NCBI GenBank assembly: GCA_039821605.1
Contig: JBCBNV010000004.1
Span: forward strand, 372,001 to 436,000
DNA from: CALBPI01 sp039821605
Lineage (GTDB): Bacteria; Pseudomonadota; Gammaproteobacteria; Steroidobacterales; Woeseiaceae
DNA length: 64,000 nt
Reading direction: 5' to 3'
Below the pieces are notes generated by a model. The model was given only the letters and a program-made list of their open reading frames with translations. It was not told the DNA's origin and did not search any database. A program made the position numbers and the translations under genes. Below are positions 16,327 through 25,444 of the stretch, one piece after another. Position 1 is the first letter of the stretch; every line of letters begins with the position of its first letter.

Positions 16327-18708
16327 ATGAGGATTCAATTGATAGTGGCCCTGGGCGTTGTCGCGCTCGCGGGCTGTGATGGCAGCAGCGGCAACTCGCC
16401 GCCTTCCTTCGCGTCGGCCATGGTGAGCGTGCCTGTCGACGAGAACACCACGGGCGACGTCTTCGTCGCCAGCGCGCAGGACCCCAACGGCGGACCGTTG
16501 TCGTACCGGATTTCGGGGGGTGCTGATGCGGGCGCGTTCACGCTGGCGGACACGGGTGCCCTGCAGTTCGTTTCGTCACCGGATTTCGAGGCGCCCGCAG
16601 ATTCGGGCGTCGACAACAGCTACGAGGTCGTGATCGAGGTCAGCGATGTGCCCGGCGCAACCGACACGCAAACGGTCATTGTCTCCGTCAACGATGTCAA
16701 CGAAGCACCCGCGGTAACGTCCGCCGGCCAGGCGAGCGTGGACGAGAACTCGACTGCGGTTGTGTACCAGGCGCAAGGCACCGATCCCGAGAACGACACA
16801 TTGACGTTTGACATCGTGGGTGGTGCGGACGCTGCGATGTTTACGATCACATCCGCCGGCGCGCTGTCTTTTTCGAACGCACAGGACTTCGAGTCCCCGA
16901 ATGATGCAGACGGCAACAACGTCTACGTCGTGGACATCGCGGCCGATGACGGCAATATCACGAGTGCACCCGTTTCCGTGGCCGTGACTGTCGATGACGT
17001 CGCGTTTGCCATCGATGGTCTGGCCATGGGTCCCGGCACGGATCCCGTGTCAGTCGTCGTCACCTGGAATGCCATTGAGGCGCCTTCGACGTTTGACAGC
17101 TTCGCAGTCACGTACGCCGATGACGCGGGATCTGCTGCGGTCGATCTGGTGGCCGGGGTGGCGGGCGATTCTGCAGCGGCGCCGCTGTCACTCGTGACGG
17201 CAGACTTCAGCAATGGCGTGTTGCGGGTGGAGGGTCGCGATGGGAGTGGCAATGCGCTGGCCACATCAGCGCCGCTCCTGCTCGACGGTAATCTGAACCC
17301 TGCCGCGATTGTCGGCTACTTCAAGGCCGGCAATACCGACGACTTCGATAACTTCGGGTGGAGTGTCGCCCTAAGCGCGGATGGCATGACGATGGCCGTG
17401 GGCGCGATCGGCGAGGCGTCGCAGTTGCTGACAGATCCGCTCGACAACAGCCAGACCAGCGCCGGGGCGGTCTACGTCTTCGAGCGCGTCGGTCTGGAGT
17501 GGCAGCAACAGGCCTACCTGAAGCCCACGACGATCGACGGCGGCGACCGCTTCGGTAATGCCGTGGCCCTGAGCAACGACGGCAACACGCTCATCGTTGG
17601 TGCAGACCTCGAGGACAGCGGTGCCACGGGCGTCAACGGGAACGCGCTCGACAACAGCGTGAGCAATGCCGGTGCGGCTTACGTGTTCGTACGGTCGGGT
17701 TCGATCTGGGCGCAGCAGGCCTACCTCAAGCCGCCGGCCAGCGCGGCGGGCGATGTTTTCGGTAAGTCGGTGGCGATCTCCGGCAATGGGTCGCATGTCG
17801 TGATCGGCGCCTCGTCGGCGTCGCCGAGTGCCGGTAACGCCTACGTGTTCTCGCAGCAGACAGGCAACTGGCTGCTTGAGGACACGCTGTCACCGTCAAA
17901 CGGCGATGCTGGCGATATCTTCGGGTTTAGCGTCGCCGTCACCGACGACGGCACTCGAATCGCGGTTGGTGCACCCCAGGAAGACAGCGCAGCCAACGTC
18001 ATCGATGGTGCGGACGGCAACGACAGCTTTAACGTGGGCGCCGTCTACATCTTCGAAGACCTTGGCGCCGGGAGCTGGCAGCAGCAGGCCTACATCAAGG
18101 CGGCAAACGCGGGCAACAACGACCTGTTCGGCTACGCGTTGACGTTCTCCGAAGACGGGTCCCGCCTGGCCACGAGCGCCGTTTGGGAGGGCAGCGCCCC
18201 GAGCCTGGGTCCTGCTGACGACTCGCTGTTCCGGACGGGTGCGGGGTACTTGTTTGAAAACACAGGTGCCGGTTGGCAGTCGGTCGCCATGTTCAAGGAG
18301 CCTTCACAGAACTCAAACGAGTACTACGGCTCTTCGATTGCGTTGAGCGCAGACGGCCAGGTGTTTGCCATGGGCGCCCCGCGCCGTCGCGCCACGTCGG
18401 CCGCCAAGCCCGTCGATGCCGGTGCGGCGAAGTCCAACCTGGATTCGCTCGAGGCCACGGGCAACACCGCTGTCTTCAAGGGTGCGCTCGCGGTGTTCAG
18501 GGAATCGACCACCGGCTGGGACTATGACCGCAATTTGTCGGCGCCCACAGACGCAGCACAGCCTGAGCAACTCGGCAGCGCGATTGCGATGACGGACGAT
18601 GGCACGATGATCGCCGCCGGCGTGCGCGGCGAGGCCGGCACGGCGACAGGCGTCAACGGCGCGCAGAACGAAGACGGCGAGGAGGCCGGCGCTGTGTTCC
18701 TCTACTAG
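16327..18708 (+). CDS. surface/periplasmic lipoprotein with cadherin-like domains and FG-GAP beta-propeller repeats
   Basis: 793 residues. A lipoprotein signal ends in LVALAG-C type lipobox (VVALAGC at about residue 19). Two cadherin-like domains follow (about 30-220), each with the calcium-site pattern D-EN-T and DPNGG/DPENDTL..I.GGADA. Residues ~290-790 carry repeated FG-GAP-like blades (FG-SVALS-DG-T-AVGA-ED, GAVYVFE, W-QQAYLK), as in integrin alpha propellers. Such proteins mediate adhesion or bind calcium or carbohydrate. ATG 16327 has GGGAG upstream and begins exactly at the lipoprotein signal. It sits downstream of the peroxidase in the same direction, with its own CRP-like site, so it may be a partly independent third member of the exported cluster. 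Confidence 0.8.
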   Translation: MRIQLIVALGVVALAGCDGSSGNSPPSFASAMVSVPVDENTTGDVFVASAQDPNGGPLSYRISGGADAGAFTLADTGALQFVSSPDFEAPADSGVDNSYEVVIEVSDVPGATDTQTVIVSVNDVNEAPAVTSAGQASVDENSTAVVYQAQGTDPENDTLTFDIVGGADAAMFTITSAGALSFSNAQDFESPNDADGNNVYVVDIAADDGNITSAPVSVAVTVDDVAFAIDGLAMGPGTDPVSVVVTWNAIEAPSTFDSFAVTYADDAGSAAVDLVAGVAGDSAAAPLSLVTADFSNGVLRVEGRDGSGNALATSAPLLLDGNLNPAAIVGYFKAGNTDDFDNFGWSVALSADGMTMAVGAIGEASQLLTDPLDNSQTSAGAVYVFERVGLEWQQQAYLKPTTIDGGDRFGNAVALSNDGNTLIVGADLEDSGATGVNGNALDNSVSNAGAAYVFVRSGSIWAQQAYLKPPASAAGDVFGKSVAISGNGSHVVIGASSASPSAGNAYVFSQQTGNWLLEDTLSPSNGDAGDIFGFSVAVTDDGTRIAVGAPQEDSAANVIDGADGNDSFNVGAVYIFEDLGAGSWQQQAYIKAANAGNNDLFGYALTFSEDGSRLATSAVWEGSAPSLGPADDSLFRTGAGYLFENTGAGWQSVAMFKEPSQNSNEYYGSSIALSADGQVFAMGAPRRRATSAAKPVDAGAAKSNLDSLEATGNTAVFKGALAVFRESTTGWDYDRNLSAPTDAAQPEQLGSAIAMTDDGTMIAAGVRGEAGTATGVNGAQNEDGEEAGAVFLY

Positions 18709-18717
18709 GCTCGGTAA

Positions 18718-20655
18718 TCAGGCGCCCGGCATCGACCCCTGCGGGTGGGTGCCGGGCGCCGCGATGTCGGCAATCGTCAACTGCACGCGAACGCCACCCG
18801 ATTCGGCGTTTCCCATCTCGAGTTCGCCGCCCAGGTCAGCGGCGCGCGCCGCAAGGTTTTCGAGGCCGTGTCCCGCTGGCCGGCTATCGGCCAGACCGAT
18901 GCCGTCGTCCTCGACGCTGAGCACAATGCCGCCACCGCCTCGTTGCAGCCCAATTCGGACCTGTTGTGCCTGCGCGTGCTGCAGCACGTTACTGCATGCC
19001 TCCTGCAGGATGCGGTACACGTTGAGCACCGCGCGCGGGGACAAGTCAACGTCGTCGATGCGGTCGTCGACGTCCCAGTCGAGTGTGATCCCCGCGGAAT
19101 CGAGGGCGGGCTGCAGGCGGGTTCGAAACGCGCCCAGGGCGAGTGGCAAGCTCTCCCCGGCAGTGTCTAGCGAGTCGATGATCAATCGCAGCTCTTGCAG
19201 GCCGTCGCTCAGCGCAGCGTCCACCTCCTTAAGCGTCACGTCCCGGTTGCGCACGCGCGCGATCAATCCGGCCAATTGGCCGCCTATGCCGTCGTGCATA
19301 TCACGCATGATGCGTTGTCGCTCTGCCAGGCGGGCTCTGGCGCGCTCATCGGCCTCTTTTGCCTGGTAGAAGCCCTCGAGCTCGCGCGACTGCGCCGCGA
19401 GTGCGTGTTGCAGCTGGGTATTGGCTTCCGCGACGGTGCGACGTGCCCGCGAGCTCTGCGCGGCCAGGACGACTGCGGAGCCCAACGCAAGCAATAGTCC
19501 GCAAGCGGGCGCCGCATAGAACGTCAGGGCAAGTTCGGGGGCGAAAGGAACGTGGATGGCAAACCGGTCGTCGATGGCGTCGAAGAACACGGCGCTGGTG
19601 CAGATCAGGAACAGTACGGATTCGAATCGTGCGGGCAGGCTGAGCGACTCGAGGTTGAAGCGTGCGAAGCGCCAGAATGCATAGCCGCATGCTGCGAACG
19701 TCAGTACGGTCTCGACGCCGAACAAGTCGCGGCTTAGCCCGTTGTCTGTCGTCATGTGAATGCCAATGAAGCTGACGCCTGTGGCAGCCGCCAACGCCAA
19801 CAAGACGCGACGCACACTCTGGATGCCGGCGCCTGTCCAGAATCCCGCGAACAGAGCCAGGGCGAGCAGGAAGCCGTAGGCAATGCCGTAGTGAACGAGA
19901 ATGGTCGCGAGCGGCGGCAAGCCTGCGTCGAGGTTTAGCGCAGCCAGGTTGCGCAGGCTCCAGGCCAGCAGCAGGGTGACAATCCCGACCTTTTGCATGG
20001 CCGCGCGGCCGGGCCAGTAGACCAGCGCCCAAAGCAGCGCAACGAACAGCATGACGGCCGTTGCCGCGATGACGAGTTCTGACGTCAACAGCTGACCCCA
20101 GCGGTACGCCACGAGGGCGGCGTCCGCTTCGCTCACGTAGAAGGCGGGCAGGATCTTGCTGCGGTTGCCAATGACGGTCAGCGTGAGCAAGTTCTCGCCG
20201 GCCCGGAGGTCCTCTCGGGGCATGATGTAGAGCCCCAGGTCGAAACCACCCAGCAGTCCCCACCGGTCCAACGCCGTTTGTGGCCTTAGCAGGTTGCCGT
20301 TGACGCGAATCTCCGTGATGGCGTGTTGCCAGTTGAGCAACAGACCCAGTTCGCGACCGGAATTCTCGAGACTGAATCGGTGCGCGAAGACTGCGGCGGA
20401 CATGACGGCGCCTTCGTGCTCGAAGAAGAACGCAGGCTCGTCGACTTTGGGTACGCGTATCGCGGGCGTGCTCGCAACCTGCTGCCAGTCCTCGGTCAAG
20501 TGCAGGGACACGCTGGCAGGCGCGGCGACGCCTGCGGGCTTCACCCGTGACTCGGCGTAGGCGAGCATGAGCCAGAACACCAGTTGCGACAGGGCCAGAA
20601 TGCCAACGGCGGTCACGACGGCCGCGGCATTCAGCTTTTCGCGCTTAGCCGTCAA
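18718..20655 (-). CDS. NarL-type sensor histidine kinase with 7TM sensor region
   Basis: 645 residues. One N-terminal helix (residues ~10-30) precedes a periplasmic domain (to ~190) and about seven membrane helices (~200-400), resembling 7TMR-DISM sensors. A coiled-coil leads to the HisKA_3 H-box QRIMRDMHDGIGGQ with H454. The HATPase domain shows the N-box RILQEACSNVLQHA, G1 VEDDGIGL and GHGLENLAARAADL. It would phosphorylate the response regulator encoded immediately upstream. The TTG at 20655 is the likely start: it is the only good start codon before the first helix and overlaps the regulator stop by 11 bases. The signal and target genes are unknown. Confidence 0.85.
   Translation of the reverse strand: MTAKREKLNAAAVVTAVGILALSQLVFWLMLAYAESRVKPAGVAAPASVSLHLTEDWQQVASTPAIRVPKVDEPAFFFEHEGAVMSAAVFAHRFSLENSGRELGLLLNWQHAITEIRVNGNLLRPQTALDRWGLLGGFDLGLYIMPREDLRAGENLLTLTVIGNRSKILPAFYVSEADAALVAYRWGQLLTSELVIAATAVMLFVALLWALVYWPGRAAMQKVGIVTLLLAWSLRNLAALNLDAGLPPLATILVHYGIAYGFLLALALFAGFWTGAGIQSVRRVLLALAAATGVSFIGIHMTTDNGLSRDLFGVETVLTFAACGYAFWRFARFNLESLSLPARFESVLFLICTSAVFFDAIDDRFAIHVPFAPELALTFYAAPACGLLLALGSAVVLAAQSSRARRTVAEANTQLQHALAAQSRELEGFYQAKEADERARARLAERQRIMRDMHDGIGGQLAGLIARVRNRDVTLKEVDAALSDGLQELRLIIDSLDTAGESLPLALGAFRTRLQPALDSAGITLDWDVDDRIDDVDLSPRAVLNVYRILQEACSNVLQHAQAQQVRIGLQRGGGGIVLSVEDDGIGLADSRPAGHGLENLAARAADLGGELEMGNAESGGVRVQLTIADIAAPGTHPQGSMPGA
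18721..18760. terminator. bidirectional hairpin at convergent gene ends
   Basis: GGCGCCCGGCA and its exact complement TGCCGGGCGCC form a perfect 11-bp stem with an 18-base loop. The stem begins 12 bases after the FG-GAP gene stop and lies within the last codons of the convergent histidine kinase gene. Position suits termination of the rightward transcript. No T-run. Confidence 0.5.
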
Positions 20656-21289
20656 TCGAGATGATGCCCTGGCGCGCGCCCGCAACGACAGCCTCGGTCC
20701 GGGAGTGGACCTCGAGTTTGCGGTACAAGGAACGCACGTAGTCGACAACGGTGTGGTAGGAGATGCCGCAGCGCTGCGCGACCTCCTTGTAAGTGTAGCC
20801 GCTGGCCAGGGCACGCAGTACCTCGCGTTCGCGCGGCGACAGCGTGTCGTTGTCCGCCGGCGCCGGCGTCTTCCGATCGCGCAACGTGCGCAGCAGGTGA
20901 CGCGCCACCGACGGGCTCACGGGTGCGCCACCAGCGTCAACCTGGTGGATGGCATCGGCGAGTTGGCTTAATGGCGCGTCCTTGGCCACGTAGCCGTGCG
21001 CGCCCGCGGCGATCGCGGCCACGACACTGTGTTCGTCGCCCAATGCGCTCAGGACCAGGGCGCGCAAGCCGGAGTCTCGGCATTCAGAGATGAGCGGCGT
21101 CGCATCGTCGTCGCCGAGCCGGAGGTCAATCAGTGCGACATCGAGGCCGCCTGCCGCGATCAGTGCGCGCCCGTCGCCAAGTGTCGCCGCCGTGCCCACA
21201 ACGCGCAGGTCGTCAGCAGCCGTGACCGCCTCGCTTACGGCGGCAAGCGCCGCCGCATCGTCCTCGATGACCGCCACTCGAATCGTCAT
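20645..21289 (-). CDS. NarL/FixJ-type response regulator
   Basis: 214 residues. The receiver domain has the acidic pair D10/D11 (VIEDD), phospho-acceptor D55 (ALIDLRLGD) and a K in GYVAKDAP. The output domain is a LuxR-type HTH: LSPREREVLRALASGYTYKE, then VAQRCGISYHTVVDYVRSLY. ATG 21289 is preferred to upstream in-frame codons because it directly precedes the first receiver strand and has GGAGAG before it. Its 3' end overlaps the sensor kinase start, so the two form one operon. Target promoters are unknown; the divergent SRPBCC gene and the neighbouring exported cluster are candidates by proximity only. Confidence 0.95.
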   Translation of the reverse strand: MTIRVAVIEDDAAALAAVSEAVTAADDLRVVGTAATLGDGRALIAAGGLDVALIDLRLGDDDATPLISECRDSGLRALVLSALGDEHSVVAAIAAGAHGYVAKDAPLSQLADAIHQVDAGGAPVSPSVARHLLRTLRDRKTPAPADNDTLSPREREVLRALASGYTYKEVAQRCGISYHTVVDYVRSLYRKLEVHSRTEAVVAGARQGIISIDG

Positions 21290-21386
21290 TGCGTCTCTCC
21301 GTCGAACTACTGTGACGTGGGGGTGTACAGGGGGCAACCCCCCAGTTCTTGCGGAGCGCTGCGCGCGGCAATTTGACAGAACCCCG

Positions 21387-21401
21387 AAATCCGCCGGATT
21401 T
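21387..21401. promoter_or_regulatory. 15-bp palindrome between response regulator and SRPBCC gene
   Basis: AAATCCGCCGGATTT is a perfect inverted repeat around a central C in the 259-base divergent gap. It could be an operator for the LuxR-type response regulator or another factor. Inference only. Confidence 0.3.
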
Positions 21402-21548
21402 GTGAGTCCTGCATCACATTCCGCGCTGAGACGTGTCCGAACGACGTCCCTCGCGTTCTTGCGTAATCTCAGGTGTGCTGGAGGGGGTGCATCGTGCTGG
21501 CACCCGGCCCAGGGGTCGGGCAACAACAACAATCGCAGGGAGTCGCGC

Positions 21549-21998
21549 ATGAGAGCTCGAATCGAAACCGTACTGGCCGCGCCGCCGGACGTAATCTGGG
21601 AGGTGGCGCGACGCAGCAGTACGCTCGTTTACGTCAATCGCGGCATGCTGGGCTTCGACGGCGCCGAGCACTTTCCGGCGCGCTGGTCCGAAGGGCAGGC
21701 CGTCGACACGCGGTTGCGGTTCTTCGGCTTCGTGCCGGCCTGGCGGCATCACCTGCACGTGCACCGGTGCGACGATGAGGCACGCGTGCTGCAGACCTTC
21801 GAAGGCGGCGGCTTCGTCGAGCGGTGGAATCACCGCATCGAGATTTCCGAGGCGCCCGAAGGCACACGCTACGTCGACGAAGTGGATATCGAAGCCGGTC
21901 CACTGACGTCGGTGGTGTGGCTCTACACCAAGGCGCTCTACCGCTACCGTCAGAAGCGCCTGCAGCGCCTCGTGGCGCAAATGCGGCCACAGAACTAG
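21549..21998 (+). CDS. SRPBCC (START/polyketide cyclase-like) family protein
   Basis: 149 residues. The pattern MRARIETVLAAPPDVIWEVA is the usual start of a SRPBCC ligand-binding fold, with the closing helix (WLYTKALYRYRQKRLQRLVA) at the C-terminus. These proteins form a hydrophobic cavity for lipids or other small molecules; no catalytic residues can be assigned. AGGGAG precedes the ATG at 21549. It is divergent from the two-component operon. Confidence 0.75.
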   Translation: MRARIETVLAAPPDVIWEVARRSSTLVYVNRGMLGFDGAEHFPARWSEGQAVDTRLRFFGFVPAWRHHLHVHRCDDEARVLQTFEGGGFVERWNHRIEISEAPEGTRYVDEVDIEAGPLTSVVWLYTKALYRYRQKRLQRLVAQMRPQN

Positions 21999-22089
21999 CC
22001 CGCCCGCCGGCGGATCGCCGGCTCCGTTTGCAATTGTGCGGCCAGCTGCCAGAATCACGGGTCGCCCATTCCCCGTGCACGGAGCTCCC

Positions 22090-24357
22090 ATGATTCAGCC
22101 GCACCGCCTGATCACGACCCTTGTTGTTACAGCTTCGTGTGTCGCGCTCGCCGCCTGCGGAGACCGTGCGCCAGACACCGAAGAGGATGCGATGGACAGC
22201 GCCACCGCCAGCACACCGCCGAGCCGCGAGGCACCGTTCGCCGATTTCGATACCAAGGCCCCCGTGGCCGAGAAGCGACCCGTCGAGCTCACGCAGCACG
22301 AGAAGACCCGTGTCGACAATTTCGCCTGGTTGCGTGACGACAACTGGCAGACCGTCCTGCGCGAGCCCGAGACGCTGAAGCCTGAAATTCTTCAGCACCT
22401 CGAGGCTGAGAACGGCTACTACGGGGCCGCCACCGATGACCTGGCTGGTTTGCGTGACCAGCTGTTCGAGGAAATGCGCGCCCGCATCAAGGAAGACGAC
22501 AGTTCGGTACCGCAGGTCGATGGCGACTACGCGTATGCCGTGCGCTACCGCGAAGGCGGCAACTACGAGATCTTCGTGCGCACGCCGCGCGAGGGTGGCG
22601 ACGAGACCATCTTGTTTGACGGCGACAAAGAGGCCGGTGACAACGAATTCTTCAGCATCGAGGAGGTCGTGCACAGCCCCGATCACACAATGATCGCTTA
22701 CGGCGTCGATACGCTGGGCTCCGAGTACTACGACATTCGCGTGCGCAACATCGAGACAGGCGAGGAGTTCACCGAAACCGTCGGCTCGACCGATGGCGAA
22801 GCCGTCTGGGCACCCGACTCCAAGTCGTTCTTCTACACAGAGCGCGACGAGAACCAGCGGCCCAAACGCGTGCGGCGTCACGTGCTGGGCACGGATCCGG
22901 CCGACGACGAGCTCATCTACGAGGAGCAGGACGACACGTTCTTCCTGGGCGTCGGCCTGTCGCAGAGTGGCGAGTACGTCTTTATCTCTTCGGGCAAGAG
23001 CACGTCGTCAGAGGTGCATTTCCTGAAGGCCGACGCGCCCGCAGGCACGGCGCCGACGATCATCGCGCCTCGCGCCGAGGACGAGCTCTACTACGCGGGC
23101 CACAACGGCGACTACTTCTATATTCAGACCAACGCCGGCGGGGCGCTCGACTTCAAGATCATGCGCGCCCCGATCAAGAGCCCGGGCCGCGACAACTGGG
23201 AAGAGTGGCTGTCGCATGACCCCGGCACCTACGTGCTTGGCTTCGTGCCGCTTGAGGACTGGCTGGTTCGGATCGAACGCGCCAACGCGCTACCGCGCAT
23301 CGTCGTCACCGACTACGAAGGCGGCAACGGGTTCGAGATCGACTTTCCCGAGGCCGCTTATGACCTCGATCTGCGCGGTGGCTATGAGTACGCCACGGAC
23401 ACAATTCGCTTCGTGTACGAGTCGCCTTCGACGCCCGAGCAGACCTACGACTACAACCTGAAGACGCGCGAGCGCACACTGCGCAAGACGCAGGAGGTGC
23501 CTAGCGGTCACGACCCGTCGCTCTATGTCGTTGAGCGCTTCGATATCGAGGCCGATGACGGTGCGCAGGTTCCTGTCACCGTACTGCGACTCAAGAACAC
23601 GCCTGTCGATGGCTCGGCACCTTTGCTGCTCTACGGCTACGGCAGCTACGGCGCCACGATCGACGCGGGTTTCAACACGAGCATCCTGTCGCTCGTCGAT
23701 CGAGGCGTCGTGTACGCCATCGCGCACATCCGCGGTGGCGCGGCCAAGGGCCGCCAGTGGTACCTCGACGGCAAGCTCGGCAAGAAGATGAACACCTTCA
23801 CGGACTTCACGAACGCGGCCGAAGCGCTGCAGGCGCGTGGCTACGGTCGCGAAGGCGAAACCGTGATCTACGGCGGTTCGGCCGGTGGTCTTCTCGTCGG
23901 TGCGGCTGTGAACCTGCGGCCGGACCTGTTTGGTGGCGTGATTGCCGCCGTGCCCTTTGTCGATGTGATCAATACGATCTCCGACGCCGAGCTGCCGCTC
24001 ACGCCGCCCGAGTGGGTGGAGTGGGGCGACCCGATCAACAGCGCCGAGGCCTACGACGACATCGCGGCCTACTCGCCTTACGACAACATCCGCGGCGACA
24101 TCGAGTACCCGCCGATCATGGCGACGGGCGGCCTGACCGACTACCGCGTCACCTACTGGGAGCCGGCCAAGTGGGTCGCGCGTCTGCGTGACGAGGCCAA
24201 AGGCGGCCCGTTCATCATGAAGATGAACATGGGCGCCGGTCACTCGGGCTCGGCGGCGCGCTTTGAGCGGCTTAGAGAGCGCGCCCACAACTATGCATTC
24301 GCGCTGAAGGTCTTTGGCATGGCGGAAAGCGCGCAGGACGTGCCTTCGGGCGACTAG
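22090..24357 (+). CDS. S9 family oligopeptidase B-like serine peptidase, predicted lipoprotein
   Basis: 755 residues. A lipobox (ALAAC, C21) predicts lipid anchoring in the periplasm, unlike the cytosolic E. coli oligopeptidase B. An N-terminal seven-bladed propeller (about 60-470) gates the alpha/beta-hydrolase domain. The catalytic triad is visible: S597 in YGGSAGG, D684 in GGLTDYRV and H718 in GAGHSG. The surrounding IRGGAAKGRQWYLDGKLGKK and VPFVDVINT segments closely follow oligopeptidase B, which cuts short peptides after Arg or Lys. GGAG precedes ATG 22090. An SDR gene follows 9 bases later, probably co-transcribed. Confidence 0.92.
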   Translation: MIQPHRLITTLVVTASCVALAACGDRAPDTEEDAMDSATASTPPSREAPFADFDTKAPVAEKRPVELTQHEKTRVDNFAWLRDDNWQTVLREPETLKPEILQHLEAENGYYGAATDDLAGLRDQLFEEMRARIKEDDSSVPQVDGDYAYAVRYREGGNYEIFVRTPREGGDETILFDGDKEAGDNEFFSIEEVVHSPDHTMIAYGVDTLGSEYYDIRVRNIETGEEFTETVGSTDGEAVWAPDSKSFFYTERDENQRPKRVRRHVLGTDPADDELIYEEQDDTFFLGVGLSQSGEYVFISSGKSTSSEVHFLKADAPAGTAPTIIAPRAEDELYYAGHNGDYFYIQTNAGGALDFKIMRAPIKSPGRDNWEEWLSHDPGTYVLGFVPLEDWLVRIERANALPRIVVTDYEGGNGFEIDFPEAAYDLDLRGGYEYATDTIRFVYESPSTPEQTYDYNLKTRERTLRKTQEVPSGHDPSLYVVERFDIEADDGAQVPVTVLRLKNTPVDGSAPLLLYGYGSYGATIDAGFNTSILSLVDRGVVYAIAHIRGGAAKGRQWYLDGKLGKKMNTFTDFTNAAEALQARGYGREGETVIYGGSAGGLLVGAAVNLRPDLFGGVIAAVPFVDVINTISDAELPLTPPEWVEWGDPINSAEAYDDIAAYSPYDNIRGDIEYPPIMATGGLTDYRVTYWEPAKWVARLRDEAKGGPFIMKMNMGAGHSGSAARFERLRERAHNYAFALKVFGMAESAQDVPSGD

Positions 24358-24366
24358 CCAGCACCC

Positions 24367-25131
24367 ATGACACAGGTTTGCCTCGTCATTGGTGCTGGTG
24401 CCGGTATCGGCGGCACGGTTGGCGCGCGCTTCGCACGCGAGGGTTACCACGCCGTGCTCTGCCGCCGCAGTGACGAAGCAGGCCTCGACAAGCTCGTGGC
24501 CGAGATTGAGGCGGCGGGTGGCAGCGCTTCGGGCCGGCTGCTCGACGCCACGCAGGATGGCGCCATCGAGACGCTCATCGAAGATATCGAGCGTGACATC
24601 GGGCCTATTGCCGTGGTCGTCTTTAATCTCGGTGCGCAGATCGGCAACCGGACGCTTGCCGAGACCAGCTACAAGCAGTTCGAGCTGGGTTGGCGCATGG
24701 CGACATTCGCGCTGTTTCGCTTGGCGTCAGCGGCGTTGCCGCTGATGGCATCACGGGGCGCGGGTACCTTGCTCGTCACCTCGGCGACGGCGGCTGCACG
24801 AGGCAATGCCGGTCAGCATTCGCACGCCGCGGCTATGGGTGGACGCCGCATGTTGTGCCAGACACTGAACGCGGAGTTCGCGCCGCAGGGCATTCATGTC
24901 GCGCACATCATCATCGACGGCCCGGTCGATGCGCCCGATACCCTGGGCAAGATGTTGGGTCCCGAGCGCTATCAGCAGCTCCGCGAGCAGCGGGGTCTCG
25001 ACAAGGACGGCCTATTACTGCCCACAGAGGTTGCCGAGACCTATTTTCAACTCGCGCAGCAGCACCGTTCGGCGTGGACGCACGAGCTGGATCTGCGTCC
25101 CTGGTCCGACTCACCGTGGTGGAACGACTGA
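24367..25131 (+). CDS. SDR superfamily protein lacking the canonical YxxxK catalytic pair
   Basis: 254 residues. The Rossmann motif GAGAGIGG and a conserved Ser (TSATAAARG, S139) mark a short-chain dehydrogenase. The catalytic Tyr and Lys positions (expected near 153 and 157) read H153 and M157 in HSHAAAMGGRR. Related proteins commonly have F-x-x-x-K here, so this is a divergent branch. It may bind NAD(P)H without classical SDR chemistry, or use other residues. It follows the oligopeptidase gene by 9 bases. The stop codon lies in a 20-bp palindrome shared with the convergent gene. Confidence 0.8.
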   Translation: MTQVCLVIGAGAGIGGTVGARFAREGYHAVLCRRSDEAGLDKLVAEIEAAGGSASGRLLDATQDGAIETLIEDIERDIGPIAVVVFNLGAQIGNRTLAETSYKQFELGWRMATFALFRLASAALPLMASRGAGTLLVTSATAAARGNAGQHSHAAAMGGRRMLCQTLNAEFAPQGIHVAHIIIDGPVDAPDTLGKMLGPERYQQLREQRGLDKDGLLLPTEVAETYFQLAQQHRSAWTHELDLRPWSDSPWWND

Positions 25132-25146
25132 CGCCGCGGCGTCAGT
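25127..25146. terminator. 20-bp perfect palindrome holding both convergent stop codons
   Basis: ACTGACGCCGCGGCGTCAGT is fully self-complementary. It contains the TGA of the SDR gene (25129-25131) and the stop of the convergent J-like gene (25142-25144). It probably acts as a bidirectional transcription stop or end-protecting hairpin. Confidence 0.5.
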
Positions 25147-25444
25147 TGCCTGAAGCCAGACCTTCCCTTCTCGCGGCGTCGAGCTGTTCGCGCAGTCGTG
25201 CGTCGGTGGCTGCTTCCACGTCCGTCATGATGCTGGGTGCCGCGGCGTCGAGTTCGCGCTGCCGCGCGTCGTAGGCCGCTTCAACCTGGTCGGGCGTCGC
25301 CGTGTGCGGCACGCCCAGGATCTTATACCAGGCCTTGCCCTCAAATACGGGTGGCTCAGGTTTGCGCTGGTTCATGACGTAGGACACAACGAGGTAGCCG
25401 ACGACACCGCCGAGCCCAATGACCACGAGTTCTGCCGTGCTCAT
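25142..25444 (-). CDS. membrane-anchored J-domain-like protein without HPD
   Basis: 100 residues. One N-terminal membrane helix (LVVIGLGGVVGYLVVSYVM) is followed by a J-like fold: WYKILGVPHTATPDQVEAAY, the usual start of a DnaJ helix I-II region. The HPD tripeptide needed to stimulate Hsp70 is absent; the helix runs directly into RQRELDAAAP. It could be a J-like (type IV) protein or a structural membrane component. The start overlaps the preceding membrane-protein gene by ATGA, so it is the last gene of the DUF2167 operon. Confidence 0.7.
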   Translation of the reverse strand: MSTAELVVIGLGGVVGYLVVSYVMNQRKPEPPVFEGKAWYKILGVPHTATPDQVEAAYDARQRELDAAAPSIMTDVEAATDARLREQLDAARREGLASGN

